From assembly GCA_039817385.1 (NCBI GenBank), contig JBCBVY010000005.1, positions 303,089 to 367,088 on the forward strand: a DNA stretch of 64,000 nucleotides, read 5' to 3'. Positions 6,952-15,351 of this stretch are shown here, piece by piece. The notes under the pieces are model-generated. The model was not told the origin of the DNA. It made no database searches and saw only the letters and a program-made list of their open reading frames with translations. The stretch's first letter is position 1. Each line of letters opens with the position of its first letter. The stretch comes from JBCBCP01 sp039817385. GTDB taxonomy: Bacteria > Pseudomonadota > Alphaproteobacteria > Rhodobacterales > Rhodobacteraceae. The translations under genes were made by a program, and so were the position numbers.

Positions 6952-8181
6952 GTCCTTGATCGACGGCGCCCCCCCTTCAAAGGCGTTCCCGTTCACGTAA
7001 TCGCACGGGTCTTCCTGCATCTGCAGGTGCAGCCCATCGCCGGTGTAGGGATGCGCGCGGGCGAGGGCCTCGTCCACCTCGATGCCAAGGCCCGGCGCTT
7101 CGGGCGGGGTGATGAAGCCATCCTCGACCCGGATGCTGCCCTTGATCAGCGCGTCGTGGAACGGCGTTTCAATCGTCTCTGCCATCAGCAGGTTGGGGAT
7201 GGAAGCGGCGAGGTGGATGTTTGCCGCCCACTCCACCGGCCCCGCATAAAGGTGCGGCGCCATCTGCGCGCCAAAGACCTCGGCCACCCCTGCGACCTTC
7301 TTTATCTCCCAAATCCCGCCCGCGCGGCCCAGCGCCGGTTGCAGGATTTCCGCCGCGCCCGCGCGCAGGACTGCGCCAAACTCGGCCTTCGTCGTCAGCC
7401 GCTCGCCCGTCGCCACGGGAATACGCACCCCGCGCGACACCCGCGCCATCCCCTCCACATCGTCGGGCGGCACCGGCTCTTCGAACCACAGGGGGGAATA
7501 CGGCTCCAAAGCCTGCCCCAACCGGATCGCGCCCGCGGGATTGAACTGCCCATGCGTGCCAAAAAGCAGGTCCGCCTTATCCCCCACCGCCTCCCGGATC
7601 GCGGCGCAAAAGGCCACGGACATGGTGATGTCGGACATCGCGGGCATGTGCCCGCCGCGCATCGTGTAGGGGCCTGCGGGGTCGAATTTCACCGCCGTAT
7701 AGCCCCGCGCCACCGCATCCGCCGCGGCCACGCCTGCCATCTCGGGCGACGTCCAGAACTCGGTCATATCCTGCCCTGGCAGCGGGTAAAGGTAGGTATA
7801 GGCCCGCACCCGGTCCCACATCTTCCCACCCAAGAGCGCCCAGACGGGCCGCCCCCGCGCCTTGCCAAGGATGTCCCAGCAGGCGATCTCCAGCCCCGAG
7901 AACGCGCCAATGACGGTCGGATCGGGCCGCTGGGTGAAGCCGGAGGAATAGGCGCGGCGGAACATCTTCTCGATGTTTTCGGGGCTTTCTCCCTGCATGT
8001 GCCGGGCAAAGACGTCGCGGATCACCGCCTCCATCGCAACCGGTCCAACGGTCGCGGCATAACACTCCCCCCAGCCGGTCATCCCGTCATCGGTGGTCAG
8101 CTTCACAATGATCCAATACCGCCCGCCCCAGCCGGGGGCCGGGGGCGCGGTCACGATCACATCCAGATCAACCAGTTGCAT
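6949..8181 (-). CDS. Enolase-superfamily mandelate racemase/muconate lactonizing-like protein
   Basis: Predicted 410-residue protein with the N-terminal capping domain (GWGECY near residue 40, SGLEIACWDILGKARG about 95-110) and the barrel domain. Visible metal-site residues are Glu in WFEEPV (about 234-235) and Glu in TGERL (260). A distal His in MAPHLYAGP (310) fits the galactonate-dehydratase style acid/base. The expected first metal ligand Asp appears replaced: the aligned segment reads FGTHGQ (207-212). It is the last gene of the minus-strand operon, 3 bp after the MFS stop. Likely reaction is dehydration or isomerisation of a sugar acid; the substrate is not assignable. Confidence 0.85.
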   Translation of the reverse strand: MQLVDLDVIVTAPPAPGWGGRYWIIVKLTTDDGMTGWGECYAATVGPVAMEAVIRDVFARHMQGESPENIEKMFRRAYSSGFTQRPDPTVIGAFSGLEIACWDILGKARGRPVWALLGGKMWDRVRAYTYLYPLPGQDMTEFWTSPEMAGVAAADAVARGYTAVKFDPAGPYTMRGGHMPAMSDITMSVAFCAAIREAVGDKADLLFGTHGQFNPAGAIRLGQALEPYSPLWFEEPVPPDDVEGMARVSRGVRIPVATGERLTTKAEFGAVLRAGAAEILQPALGRAGGIWEIKKVAGVAEVFGAQMAPHLYAGPVEWAANIHLAASIPNLLMAETIETPFHDALIKGSIRVEDGFITPPEAPGLGIEVDEALARAHPYTGDGLHLQMQEDPCDYVNGNAFEGGAPSIKD

Positions 8182-8184
8182 ATC

Positions 8185-9489
8185 TCAACCCTTCTTTTGG
8201 CCAGAAATATTCCGGGGGGTTTGGGGGGCTGGCCCCCCAATAGAGGACTTGGTTTGGGGGGCTGGCCCCCCGTTTTTCGCCGCCCCGGCCACCTCCCGCG
8301 TGTGCCCATGCCGCAGAAAAACCAGAAGCGCGACCACCATCAACCCCGCGGACAGCAGGAACGGCGCGCCGGGAAAACTCATAGGGCGGCTCGGCTCCGC
8401 AAAGGCGAAAAAGACCGAACTCATCACCATCGGCGAAGCGATCATCGCCAGCGCCGACACGGAGGTCAGCGCCCCCTGCAACTCGCCCTGTTGATCGTCC
8501 CGCACGGCTTTGGACATGATCCCTTGAAGCGCAGGCGTGATGACGGCGGCAAAGGCGGCAATCGGCGTCAGGATCAGCGCAACCGTGCCGGAGGACACAA
8601 AAGCGATCGCGGCAAAGGCAAAAATGTCAAAGCCGTGCCCGTAAATCACCGTGCCCCGCTCGCCCAGAACGCGCAAAACCGGGCGGATCAGCCCGGCCTG
8701 AACGATGGCCATCGTTCCGCCAAAAAGCAGCAGCGACAGGCCGATGGTCGACGGGGTCCAGCCAAACTGCACATTGCCGAAATAGGCCCAGACCGAAGGG
8801 TAGACCGCAAAGGCAAACTGGTAGAGGAAATAGACCCACAAGAGCGCAGCGATCCCCGGCAGCTTGCCCAGCACCTTGAGCGCGCCAAGCGGGTTCGCGC
8901 GGCGCCACTCGAACGGGCGTCGGATGCGGTCGGTCACCGTCTCTTTCAGCACGAAATAGCCAAACACCGCGTTGAGCGCGGCGAGCGCGGCGGCGGCATA
9001 AAAAGGCGCGCGGGTGCCCAGCTCGCCCAGGAAACCGCCCATCAGCGGGCCAAAGACAAAGCCCGCACCAAAGGCCGCCCCGACCAGCCCGAAATTCGCC
9101 GCCTTCTCGTGCGGTTTCGAAATGTCGGCCATGTAGGCATTCGCGGTGCTTTGCGTCGCCGCCGTGATCCCGCCGACAATTCGGCCCAGCAGCAGGAGCC
9201 AGATGCTGCCTGCGACCGCCATCACGACGTAGTCCAGCGCCATCACCACCAGTGAGATCAGCAAGACAGGCCGCCGCCCAAACCGGTCCGACAGCCCGCC
9301 CACCACAGGGCCAAAGAGGAACTGCATCACCGCAAAGGTCGTCGACAGGATCCCGCCCCAGAGCGCCGCGGTCGCGATGGTCCCGCCGTTCACCTCGCGG
9401 ATCAGGTCCGGCATGACCGGCACGATCAGGCCGATGCCCATTGCGTCGATCATGACGGTGATCAGGATGAAGATGACCGCCGGGTTCAC
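8185..9489 (-). CDS. MFS efflux/uptake transporter, TetA-like group
   Basis: Predicted 434-residue, 12-span major facilitator. It has the loop 2-3 motif GGLSDRFGRRPVLL (motif A of the DHA1/Tet group) and IGLIVPVMPDLI in span 1. The last about 33 residues, which include two GGPAPQT repeats, are not transporter-like: they are the translation of an intergenic hairpin repeat (8188-8280) read in reverse. The gene overlaps pcaB by 4 bp and stops 3 bp before the next gene. Within a catabolic operon it may import the substrate or export a toxic intermediate, although motif A similarity to tetracycline pumps is not evidence of resistance. Confidence 0.9.
   Translation of the reverse strand: MNPAVIFILITVMIDAMGIGLIVPVMPDLIREVNGGTIATAALWGGILSTTFAVMQFLFGPVVGGLSDRFGRRPVLLISLVVMALDYVVMAVAGSIWLLLLGRIVGGITAATQSTANAYMADISKPHEKAANFGLVGAAFGAGFVFGPLMGGFLGELGTRAPFYAAAALAALNAVFGYFVLKETVTDRIRRPFEWRRANPLGALKVLGKLPGIAALLWVYFLYQFAFAVYPSVWAYFGNVQFGWTPSTIGLSLLLFGGTMAIVQAGLIRPVLRVLGERGTVIYGHGFDIFAFAAIAFVSSGTVALILTPIAAFAAVITPALQGIMSKAVRDDQQGELQGALTSVSALAMIASPMVMSSVFFAFAEPSRPMSFPGAPFLLSAGLMVVALLVFLRHGHTREVAGAAKNGGPAPQTKSSIGGPAPQTPRNISGQKKG
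8191..8275. repeat. Intergenic-type repeat (TTCTTnTGGCC / hairpin) inside the MFS 3' end
   Basis: On the plus strand the element reads CTTCTTTTGGCCAGAAATAT then CCGGGGGG, followed by two copies of a GGGGGGCTGGCCCCCC hairpin (around 8223-8238 and 8256-8271), the second followed by GTTTTT. The first part matches copies at 15798 and 36735. Here it is read through and encodes the MFS C-terminal tail. Confidence 0.65.
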
Positions 9490-10796
9490 CCGAGCGCCTC
9501 GCGCACGGCGGCGGCAAAGGCGCGCGCCTCCGCCGGGGCGTGGCCCATCGCGCCCACGTCAAACAGCCCCTCGGGCAGCTCATGGGCGGCGCGGGCGACG
9601 TGCTCTAGCGGCACGCCTTGCGTCTCCGCTTCCCGGCACAGCGCTTTGACCTGCGCCTGCGCCGCAGGCCGCGGCATCTGCGCGGCCAGCGCAAAGCTCA
9701 GCGCCTCGGCAAAGGCCATCGACCCGTCCAATGCGGCGCGCATCGCGTCCGGGCGCGGCTCAAGCCCGTCGGCAACCGCCACAAGCGTCTTTAGGCAGGC
9801 CGCACAGGTCAGCGTGATCTGCGGCAGCGGCATCCATTCGGCAAACCACGCGGCCCCGTCCCGGCTGAACTGATGCGCGGCAGCGCTTTGCAGGGCCGCG
9901 CGCTGCCCGCCCGCATAGGTGTTCAAAGCCACCAGCGCCGAAGGCCCCACCGGGTTCTGCTTTTGCGGCATGGTCGAGGAGGCCCCGACGGGGCCGAGCG
10001 AGACCTCCCCGTGCGCGGACAGTCCGATCAGCGTTTGGCCCACCGAAGCGCCCGCCGCGATCACCCGGCACTGCCAGTCCGCGATGGCCATAAGCGGGCT
10101 GCGATCCGTGTGCCAGCTGCGCCCGGGATCCGCCAGGCCCAGCGCTTCGGCCAGCGCCGCGCGTGTCTCCGCGGCCCGAGGCCCAAGTGCAGATGACGTA
10201 CCCGCCGCGCCCGAGAGCGACACATACAGCCCCGCGCGCACATTGCCCAAATCGCGCAATGCGGCCAATATCGGCGCACCAAAACCGGCCACAACTGCAC
10301 CCCAGCTTGTTGGCGTCGCAATCTGGCCATAGGTCCGCGCGGGGCAGGGGGTCTCCGCCCCGTCCTCTGCCATGTCCGCCAGCCGCGCCAGCACCGCGCG
10401 CACGGCCTTTTCGGCCAGCGCAAGGGCTTGGCGCAGGCGCAGCATCAGGGCGGTGTCCATAATGTCTTGGCTCGTCGCGCCCCAGTGCACGTATTGCGCG
10501 TGCTCCGGCGCCTGCATCTCTTCGCGGAACCGCGCGACCAGCGCGGGCACGGGCACGCCGTTCTGGCCCGTCGCGGCGCCAAGGCTCGACGGGTCCAGTT
10601 GCAACTCCATCGCGGCGCGGTGGATCGCGGCGCCGCTGACCTCGGGGATCACCCCCAGCGCGCCTTGCGCCTTGGCCAAGGCGCCTTCGACCAGCAGCAT
10701 AGCGCGCATCTCTGCGGCGTCCGAAAACAGCCGCCCCGCCTCGCCCGGATCGAACAGCTTGCCATAGATGGCGGAGCCAAAGACGGATGCCGCCAC
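9486..10796 (-). CDS. pcaB: 3-carboxy-cis,cis-muconate cycloisomerase (PcaB)
   Basis: Predicted 436-residue member of the fumarase/aspartase superfamily. The signature ASSTMPQKQNPVGP (superfamily loop with catalytic Ser) and HWGATSQDIMDTAL (about 104-117) identify it. TYGQIATPTSWG fits the PcaB subgroup. PcaB cycloisomerises 3-carboxymuconate to carboxymuconolactone in the protocatechuate branch of the beta-ketoadipate pathway. It starts with GTG 2 bp after the pcaD stop and overlaps the MFS gene. No pcaC, pcaG or pcaH is in the window, so the pathway here is incomplete or the genes have been re-used. Confidence 0.88.
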   Translation of the reverse strand: MAASVFGSAIYGKLFDPGEAGRLFSDAAEMRAMLLVEGALAKAQGALGVIPEVSGAAIHRAAMELQLDPSSLGAATGQNGVPVPALVARFREEMQAPEHAQYVHWGATSQDIMDTALMLRLRQALALAEKAVRAVLARLADMAEDGAETPCPARTYGQIATPTSWGAVVAGFGAPILAALRDLGNVRAGLYVSLSGAAGTSSALGPRAAETRAALAEALGLADPGRSWHTDRSPLMAIADWQCRVIAAGASVGQTLIGLSAHGEVSLGPVGASSTMPQKQNPVGPSALVALNTYAGGQRAALQSAAAHQFSRDGAAWFAEWMPLPQITLTCAACLKTLVAVADGLEPRPDAMRAALDGSMAFAEALSFALAAQMPRPAAQAQVKALCREAETQGVPLEHVARAAHELPEGLFDVGAMGHAPAEARAFAAAVREALG

Positions 10797-10797
10797 C

Positions 10798-11586
10798 TCA
10801 GATATGCCCCGTATCGCGCATGAACTGCGTCAGCACCTCGGCATATTCGGTGGGCTTTTCCACACAAGGCAGGTGCCCCGCCCCGCGGATCAGGTGGAAC
10901 TGGCTGCCCGGGATCAAATTGGTCGTCTCGCGCATCAGATCGGGCGGGGTGGAGCCGTCTTCCGAGCCTGCAATGCCCAGCGCGGGCAGGCGCAGCTTGG
11001 CCGTGGTGCTGAAGAAATCCGTGCCGGAAATGGCCGCCGAACAGCCGATATAGCCCGCATCCGCTTGCCGCGTCAGCATGTTGCGCCACAGTGGCAACTC
11101 CGGCCCCGCGCGAAATTGCTTGGAAAACCACCGTTCCATGACCGCGTCCGCCAGCGCCTCGATCCCGCCAGCCTCCACGCCTGCGATGCGTTCGGCCCAC
11201 ATCTCTTTGGTGCCGATCTTGGCCCCGGTGTTCGACAGCACCACCGCGCGCACAAGGTCCAGCCGCTTCACCGCCAGCCCCTGCGCGATCATCCCGCCAA
11301 TCGACAGCCCGACAAAGAGCGCGTCTTTGAAGCCCAGCGCGTCCATCAGCGCCTCCACATCGCCCACAAGCGTGCCCATTGCATAGGGCGCGGGCGGGCA
11401 ATCCGACAGGCCATGCCCCCGCTTGTCAAAGCGCAGGATGCGCAGGCCCGCGGGCAGCAGCGGCATAATGGGATCCCACAGCCGCATATCCGTGCCCAGC
11501 GAATTGGCAAAGACCACCGGCGCGCCATCCTCCGGCCCGTCCACGCGGTAGTGCAGGCGCACGCCATTGGCTTCCATCATTTTCAC
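10798..11586 (-). CDS. pcaD: 3-oxoadipate enol-lactonase (PcaD)
   Basis: Predicted 262-residue alpha/beta hydrolase. The nucleophile elbow GLSIGGMIAQ (about residues 94-103), oxyanion region FANSLGTDMRLWD and terminal His in GAGHLPCVEKP are as in PcaD. The enzyme hydrolyses 3-oxoadipate enol-lactone to 3-oxoadipate. Adjacency to pcaB supports this over a general esterase. It overlaps the upstream EEP gene by 4 bp, so it is translationally coupled. Confidence 0.88.
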   Translation of the reverse strand: MKMMEANGVRLHYRVDGPEDGAPVVFANSLGTDMRLWDPIMPLLPAGLRILRFDKRGHGLSDCPPAPYAMGTLVGDVEALMDALGFKDALFVGLSIGGMIAQGLAVKRLDLVRAVVLSNTGAKIGTKEMWAERIAGVEAGGIEALADAVMERWFSKQFRAGPELPLWRNMLTRQADAGYIGCSAAISGTDFFSTTAKLRLPALGIAGSEDGSTPPDLMRETTNLIPGSQFHLIRGAGHLPCVEKPTEYAEVLTQFMRDTGHI

Positions 11587-12776
11587 GTGTCGTCCCCCAT
11601 CCGCATATGCGCCATGATCTGCCCGTGATCCGAGGCCAGCTTGTTATACGGCGCCTCCGCGTGGCTGCCATCGGTCAGATGGTCGTTGAAGACGCTGAAA
11701 TACTCCATCTCGCCGATCTGCTCTGGGCCGTCGACAAAATGCGCGGACATGAAGATCTGATCGATGCTTTCGAACACCCCGCCAAACGCAACCGTATAGA
11801 CCATATCGCGCAGCGACCGGCGCACGAACAGCTTTTCGGCAGAATGCAGGCGCACGGCCTCGACCGCCTCCCGAATGGCTTCAGCCTCTTCATTCGAATA
11901 GCGGTCAGAGCGGTGCTCGGCATCGTGGCGCAGCATCCACGCGTAGTTCTTGAACGGCTTCTCGCCCGCGATGATCTCTGAGCTGACGGCATGTTCCCCA
12001 TCGTTGAAATCGCCCAGCACCATGACGGGATTGCCCGCCTTAATCTCCGCCACGATGGCGCGGCGCAGCACCCACGCCTCCGCCATGCGCCGCAGCGCGG
12101 CGCGCAAGCTGCCCATCGCGCGGCCCACCGGATCATACTGGGTGAGATCCGCCTCGGGCGCAAAGGGGGCGCCGTCCGGGCGGACATATTCGCCCAGCTT
12201 CGATTTCAGGTGGCAGTTGAACACCGTGATGACGCGCCCGCCCACGGGCACGCGGACCTTAAGGATCGGGCGTGACAGGCGCGAGATGGTGTAATGCCCC
12301 GCCTCCCCGCCGCCCAGAGCTTGCAGGGGGATGTGGACCGGCTCCGCAAGGTCCTGGATCACCTCTGGCACGCCTTCAAAGCCAAGGCGAGAGACAATCG
12401 CAACACCCGGGCGGCGCTGCCCCGGCCCGCCATCGGTCACGTTAGGGGCAAAGGCCAGCGCGGCATCCGTGTAAGGCGAATAGGCCAGTTTGCGAAAGAT
12501 CGCCTTCTTGCGATACCGCTTGCCCGCACCGGGGATATGCTCGGCGTTGCGTTCCATCCCTTCGGCGTCGGCGTGGTCCAAAACGTCGCGCAGCGCCTCT
12601 TCTTCAAAGATTTCCTGAAAACAGAGGATGTCGGCATCAAGGCTCTGGATCTGTTCGCTCAGCCAATCGCGTTTCCACGCATATTCCTCCGGCGTGTAGC
12701 TTTGGAAACGGTAGTATTCGCGGTCCGGGCCGATCAGGTTCTTGACGTTGAAACTGGCGATGGTGAAGCGGGTCAT
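11583..12776 (-). CDS. Endonuclease/exonuclease/phosphatase (EEP) family protein
   Basis: Predicted 397-residue metal-dependent hydrolase. Conserved EEP blocks are visible in order: ASFNVKNL (Asn), DILCFQEIF (Glu metal ligand), VFNCHLKSK (His), VMLGDFNDG (Asp and Asn) and ASDHGQIM (Asp-His pair). No signal peptide is present. The family includes DNases, phosphodiesterases and phosphatases, and sequence alone does not choose among them. It overlaps both operon neighbours by 4 bp. Its place in a catabolic operon suggests a phosphodiester or phosphomonoester substrate rather than DNA repair, but this is inference. Confidence 0.85.
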   Translation of the reverse strand: MTRFTIASFNVKNLIGPDREYYRFQSYTPEEYAWKRDWLSEQIQSLDADILCFQEIFEEEALRDVLDHADAEGMERNAEHIPGAGKRYRKKAIFRKLAYSPYTDAALAFAPNVTDGGPGQRRPGVAIVSRLGFEGVPEVIQDLAEPVHIPLQALGGGEAGHYTISRLSRPILKVRVPVGGRVITVFNCHLKSKLGEYVRPDGAPFAPEADLTQYDPVGRAMGSLRAALRRMAEAWVLRRAIVAEIKAGNPVMVLGDFNDGEHAVSSEIIAGEKPFKNYAWMLRHDAEHRSDRYSNEEAEAIREAVEAVRLHSAEKLFVRRSLRDMVYTVAFGGVFESIDQIFMSAHFVDGPEQIGEMEYFSVFNDHLTDGSHAEAPYNKLASDHGQIMAHMRMGDDT

Positions 12777-13741
12777 GTCAGGCTGTCTAGCGCGCGGGTG
12801 AACATCGCGGGGTCCACATTGCCGCCAGAGACGGTGGCGATCACGTCGGGGCCATCCAGGTCACGGCCCGCCAGCGCAGCGGCGAGCGCGACCGCCCCGC
12901 CGGGTTCTGCCACGATCTTCAGCCGCAGGAAGGCTTGCGCCATCGCGCGCAGCGCTTCGTCTTCGGTCACCACCAGCCCCGGCCCGCAAAGCCGTTGCAG
13001 GATCGGGAAGGTGCGCGCGCCGGGGCTTTGGGTCAGGATCGCATCGCAAATGTTGCCGGCGGTTTCCGGGTTCCTCTGGATTTCCCCGGTTTGCAGGGAC
13101 CGCGCCACGTCGTCAAAGCCGTCCGGCTCCACCGGGCGCACGCGCATCCCGGGCGCGTCGGCCTCCAGCGCCAGCGCAATGCCCGAGGTCAGGCCGCCGC
13201 CGCCGCAACAGACCAGCACCTCCGCCTCGGTCACCCCCTGCGCCGCGGCCTGCGCGGCAATCTCCAGCCCGCAGGTGCCTTGGCCCGCGATCACTTCCGG
13301 CTCGTCAAACGGCTTGATGAGCGTCAGGCCCCGCTCCGCGGCCAGGGCATGGCCCACCACATCCCGGTCCTCGGAAGCGCGGTTATAGGTGACAACTTCG
13401 GCCCCCAGCGCGCGGGTGTTCTCGATCTTGAGGCGCGGCGCGTCGGACGGCATCAGGATGACCGACGGCACGCCGTGCAAACTGGCCGCATGGGCCACGC
13501 CCTGCGCGTGGTTGCCGCTGGAATAGGCCATCACGCCCTTGGCCCGCACGTCCGGGTGCAGCGACGACAGGGCCGACCACGCGCCGCGGAACTTGAACGA
13601 GCCGGTGCGTTGCAGGCACTCGGCCTTCACCCAGATGCGCCGCCCCGCGATCTCATCAAGGAAGGGCGAGTTTAGCAGCGGGGTGCGCACGGCGTGCCCG
13701 TCCAGACGCGCGGCCGCCGCGCGGATCATCTCGATATTCAC
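12773..13741 (-). CDS. PLP-dependent threonine/serine dehydratase-like enzyme
   Basis: Predicted 322-residue fold-type II PLP enzyme without a C-terminal ACT domain, so it is of the catabolic or racemase-like type rather than biosynthetic IlvA. The Schiff-base lysine lies in GSFKFRGAW, substrate loop in YSSGNHAQGVA, and the phosphate-binding loop in CCGGGGLTSG. I prefer the GTG at 13741, which overlaps the upstream stop (GTGA), over an ATG six codons upstream. Close relatives act on threonine, serine or hydroxyaspartate. Translational overlap ties it to both operon neighbours. Confidence 0.88.
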   Translation of the reverse strand: MNIEMIRAAAARLDGHAVRTPLLNSPFLDEIAGRRIWVKAECLQRTGSFKFRGAWSALSSLHPDVRAKGVMAYSSGNHAQGVAHAASLHGVPSVILMPSDAPRLKIENTRALGAEVVTYNRASEDRDVVGHALAAERGLTLIKPFDEPEVIAGQGTCGLEIAAQAAAQGVTEAEVLVCCGGGGLTSGIALALEADAPGMRVRPVEPDGFDDVARSLQTGEIQRNPETAGNICDAILTQSPGARTFPILQRLCGPGLVVTEDEALRAMAQAFLRLKIVAEPGGAVALAAALAGRDLDGPDVIATVSGGNVDPAMFTRALDSLT

Positions 13742-14556
13742 GTCATCATCTCCATCCACTCCCGTATGGCGGCCAGCGCCTCGGGTTCATCCAGAAAAGG
13801 CACGTGCCCCCGGTCCGGCACCTCGGCAAAGATCATGTCGGGCCGCCGTGCCTGCATCTTGGTCGCTGTTTCAACGCGCAGCAGGTTCGATCCTGCCCCG
13901 CGGATCAGCGCCAGCGGTTTGCCCGCCAGCGCGTCGAAAAGCGGCCACAAGTCTGGCACATCGCCGCCCGCCTCAATCGGGGCACGCAGGCCCGGATCGT
14001 ACGTAATTTCCAACCCGTCCGGCCCAATCCGGTACTGGGTGCGCGCCTCTTGCAGCCAACGCGTCTCGGGCACGTTCACAAAGCCCGGCAGACCCATTTG
14101 CATCGCCGCCGCCATTTGTTCGTGGGTCTGCATCGGCGGGTTTTTCCCAAGGTAGGCCATAATCGCGGCGATGCCTGCGGGGTCAATCTCCGGCCCCACA
14201 TCGTTCAGGCACACGCCCAGCAACCTGTCCGGCACCGTGGCCGCAAGGCCCATCGCCAAGAGCCCCCCGCGCGAGGTGCCAAGGATCGCTGCCGCGGGCA
14301 CGCCCAGGTGATCCAGCAGCTCAAGCACATCGCGCCCTTCAACCTCGGGCACATAGTTCATCGGGTTCGGGTCCCAGTCCGACATCCCGCGCCCGCGGTA
14401 GTCCAGCGTGATGACCCGGGCGGGCGGCAAGAGCGGGCGGACATAGTCGAAATCGCGCCCTGTGCGCGTCAGCCCTGCAAGGCACAAAAGCGGCAGGCCC
14501 GCACCATCGTCGGTGTAGTGCAGCGACAGGCCGTCGGAGGTGGTGAACGTCGCCAT
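13738..14556 (-). CDS. Alpha/beta hydrolase
   Basis: Predicted 272-residue hydrolase. It has the oxyanion motif LAGLTRTGRDFDYV, the DYRGRGMSD loop typical of C-C hydrolases and enol-lactonases, nucleophile elbow LGTSRGGLLAM, and a terminal His in PDRGHVPFLDEP. The substrate is unknown; PcaD-like or homoserine acetyltransferase-like activities are possible. The ATG at 14556 overlaps the HAD gene stop and begins the conserved ATFTTSDGLSLHY strand. The longer upstream frame reads through the HAD gene and was rejected as start. Confidence 0.88.
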   Translation of the reverse strand: MATFTTSDGLSLHYTDDGAGLPLLCLAGLTRTGRDFDYVRPLLPPARVITLDYRGRGMSDWDPNPMNYVPEVEGRDVLELLDHLGVPAAAILGTSRGGLLAMGLAATVPDRLLGVCLNDVGPEIDPAGIAAIMAYLGKNPPMQTHEQMAAAMQMGLPGFVNVPETRWLQEARTQYRIGPDGLEITYDPGLRAPIEAGGDVPDLWPLFDALAGKPLALIRGAGSNLLRVETATKMQARRPDMIFAEVPDRGHVPFLDEPEALAAIREWMEMMT

Positions 14557-15236
14557 CACAGGCCCGCCAGCGCCGGAATGCCGGTAAGGTCGGGCAGCGT
14601 GTGGGCCGGGGTCCAGGGCAGGCGGTCCACCGGCTCGCCCGCCCGGTTCACCCACGCGGCGGTAAAGCCATAGCCGGTTGCGGCGGCGGCGTCCCAGCCG
14701 TTGGCGGACACGAACAGCACCTCGTCCCGCGCGCAGCCAAACCGGGCGCCGACAAGGCCATAGACCCGCGCGTCCGGCTTGAAGATGCCCACCGCCTCGA
14801 CCGAAAGGCAGTCATCCAGCACCCCGCCGATCCCGGCAGAGCGCACCGCGCCCTCCAGCATCGCGGGCGCGCCGTTGGACAGGATCGCGGTGTTCAGCCC
14901 CCCCGCCTTGAGCGCGGCGAGCATGTCCGGCACCTCCGCATAGGCGCTCAGCTCCCAATAAAGGTCCAGAAGGCGCTGGCGCAGGGCCGCATCGCCGTCC
15001 AGCGCGGTTTTCTCCAGCGCCCAGTCCAGCCCGTCCTGCGTGACCTGCCAGAAATCACTGTGCGCGCCGGTCATGCCGCGCAGCCATGTGTATTGCAGCT
15101 GTTTCAGCCGCCACGCGTCGGCCAGCGCGCCCCATCTCTCCGCCAGTGCGGCGTGCTCCTGCGCGGCCTCCCGCGCCGCCGCGGCCACATCAAACAAGGT
15201 GCCATAGGCGTCGAAAATGCAGGTGGTGATCGGCAT
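14556..15236 (-). CDS. HAD-family hydrolase, haloacid dehalogenase type II-like
   Basis: Predicted 226-residue protein. Motif I is FDAYGTLFD with the nucleophile Asp, motif II LSNGAPAML, motif III Lys in GIFKPDARVY, and motif IV FVSANGWDAAAATGYGF. The SANGWD sequence is typical of L-2-haloacid dehalogenases rather than phosphatases. It opens the eight-gene minus-strand operon. The ATG at 15236 fits the conserved N-terminus and is preceded by a purine-rich GGAAGGAG ribosome-binding site. A dehalogenase would suit a halogenated substrate, but the family also contains phosphatases. Confidence 0.88.
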   Translation of the reverse strand: MPITTCIFDAYGTLFDVAAAAREAAQEHAALAERWGALADAWRLKQLQYTWLRGMTGAHSDFWQVTQDGLDWALEKTALDGDAALRQRLLDLYWELSAYAEVPDMLAALKAGGLNTAILSNGAPAMLEGAVRSAGIGGVLDDCLSVEAVGIFKPDARVYGLVGARFGCARDEVLFVSANGWDAAAATGYGFTAAWVNRAGEPVDRLPWTPAHTLPDLTGIPALAGL

Positions 15237-15351
15237 GGCAGGCTCCTTCCCGCGCACCCTGTCACGGGCACGCCGCAGGGGGAAGGCCCGTTTGACCGCG
15301 CGGGGCCCGCGTGCAAGGGTGCTGCAGCGGAACTCAAACATCGGAGACATC

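Noticed and set aside
7027..9255. 742-codon plus-strand frame
   Set aside because: It is antisense to the enolase-like and MFS genes, which have clear family motifs, and is rich in Arg, Pro and Gly as expected from a high-GC antisense frame.
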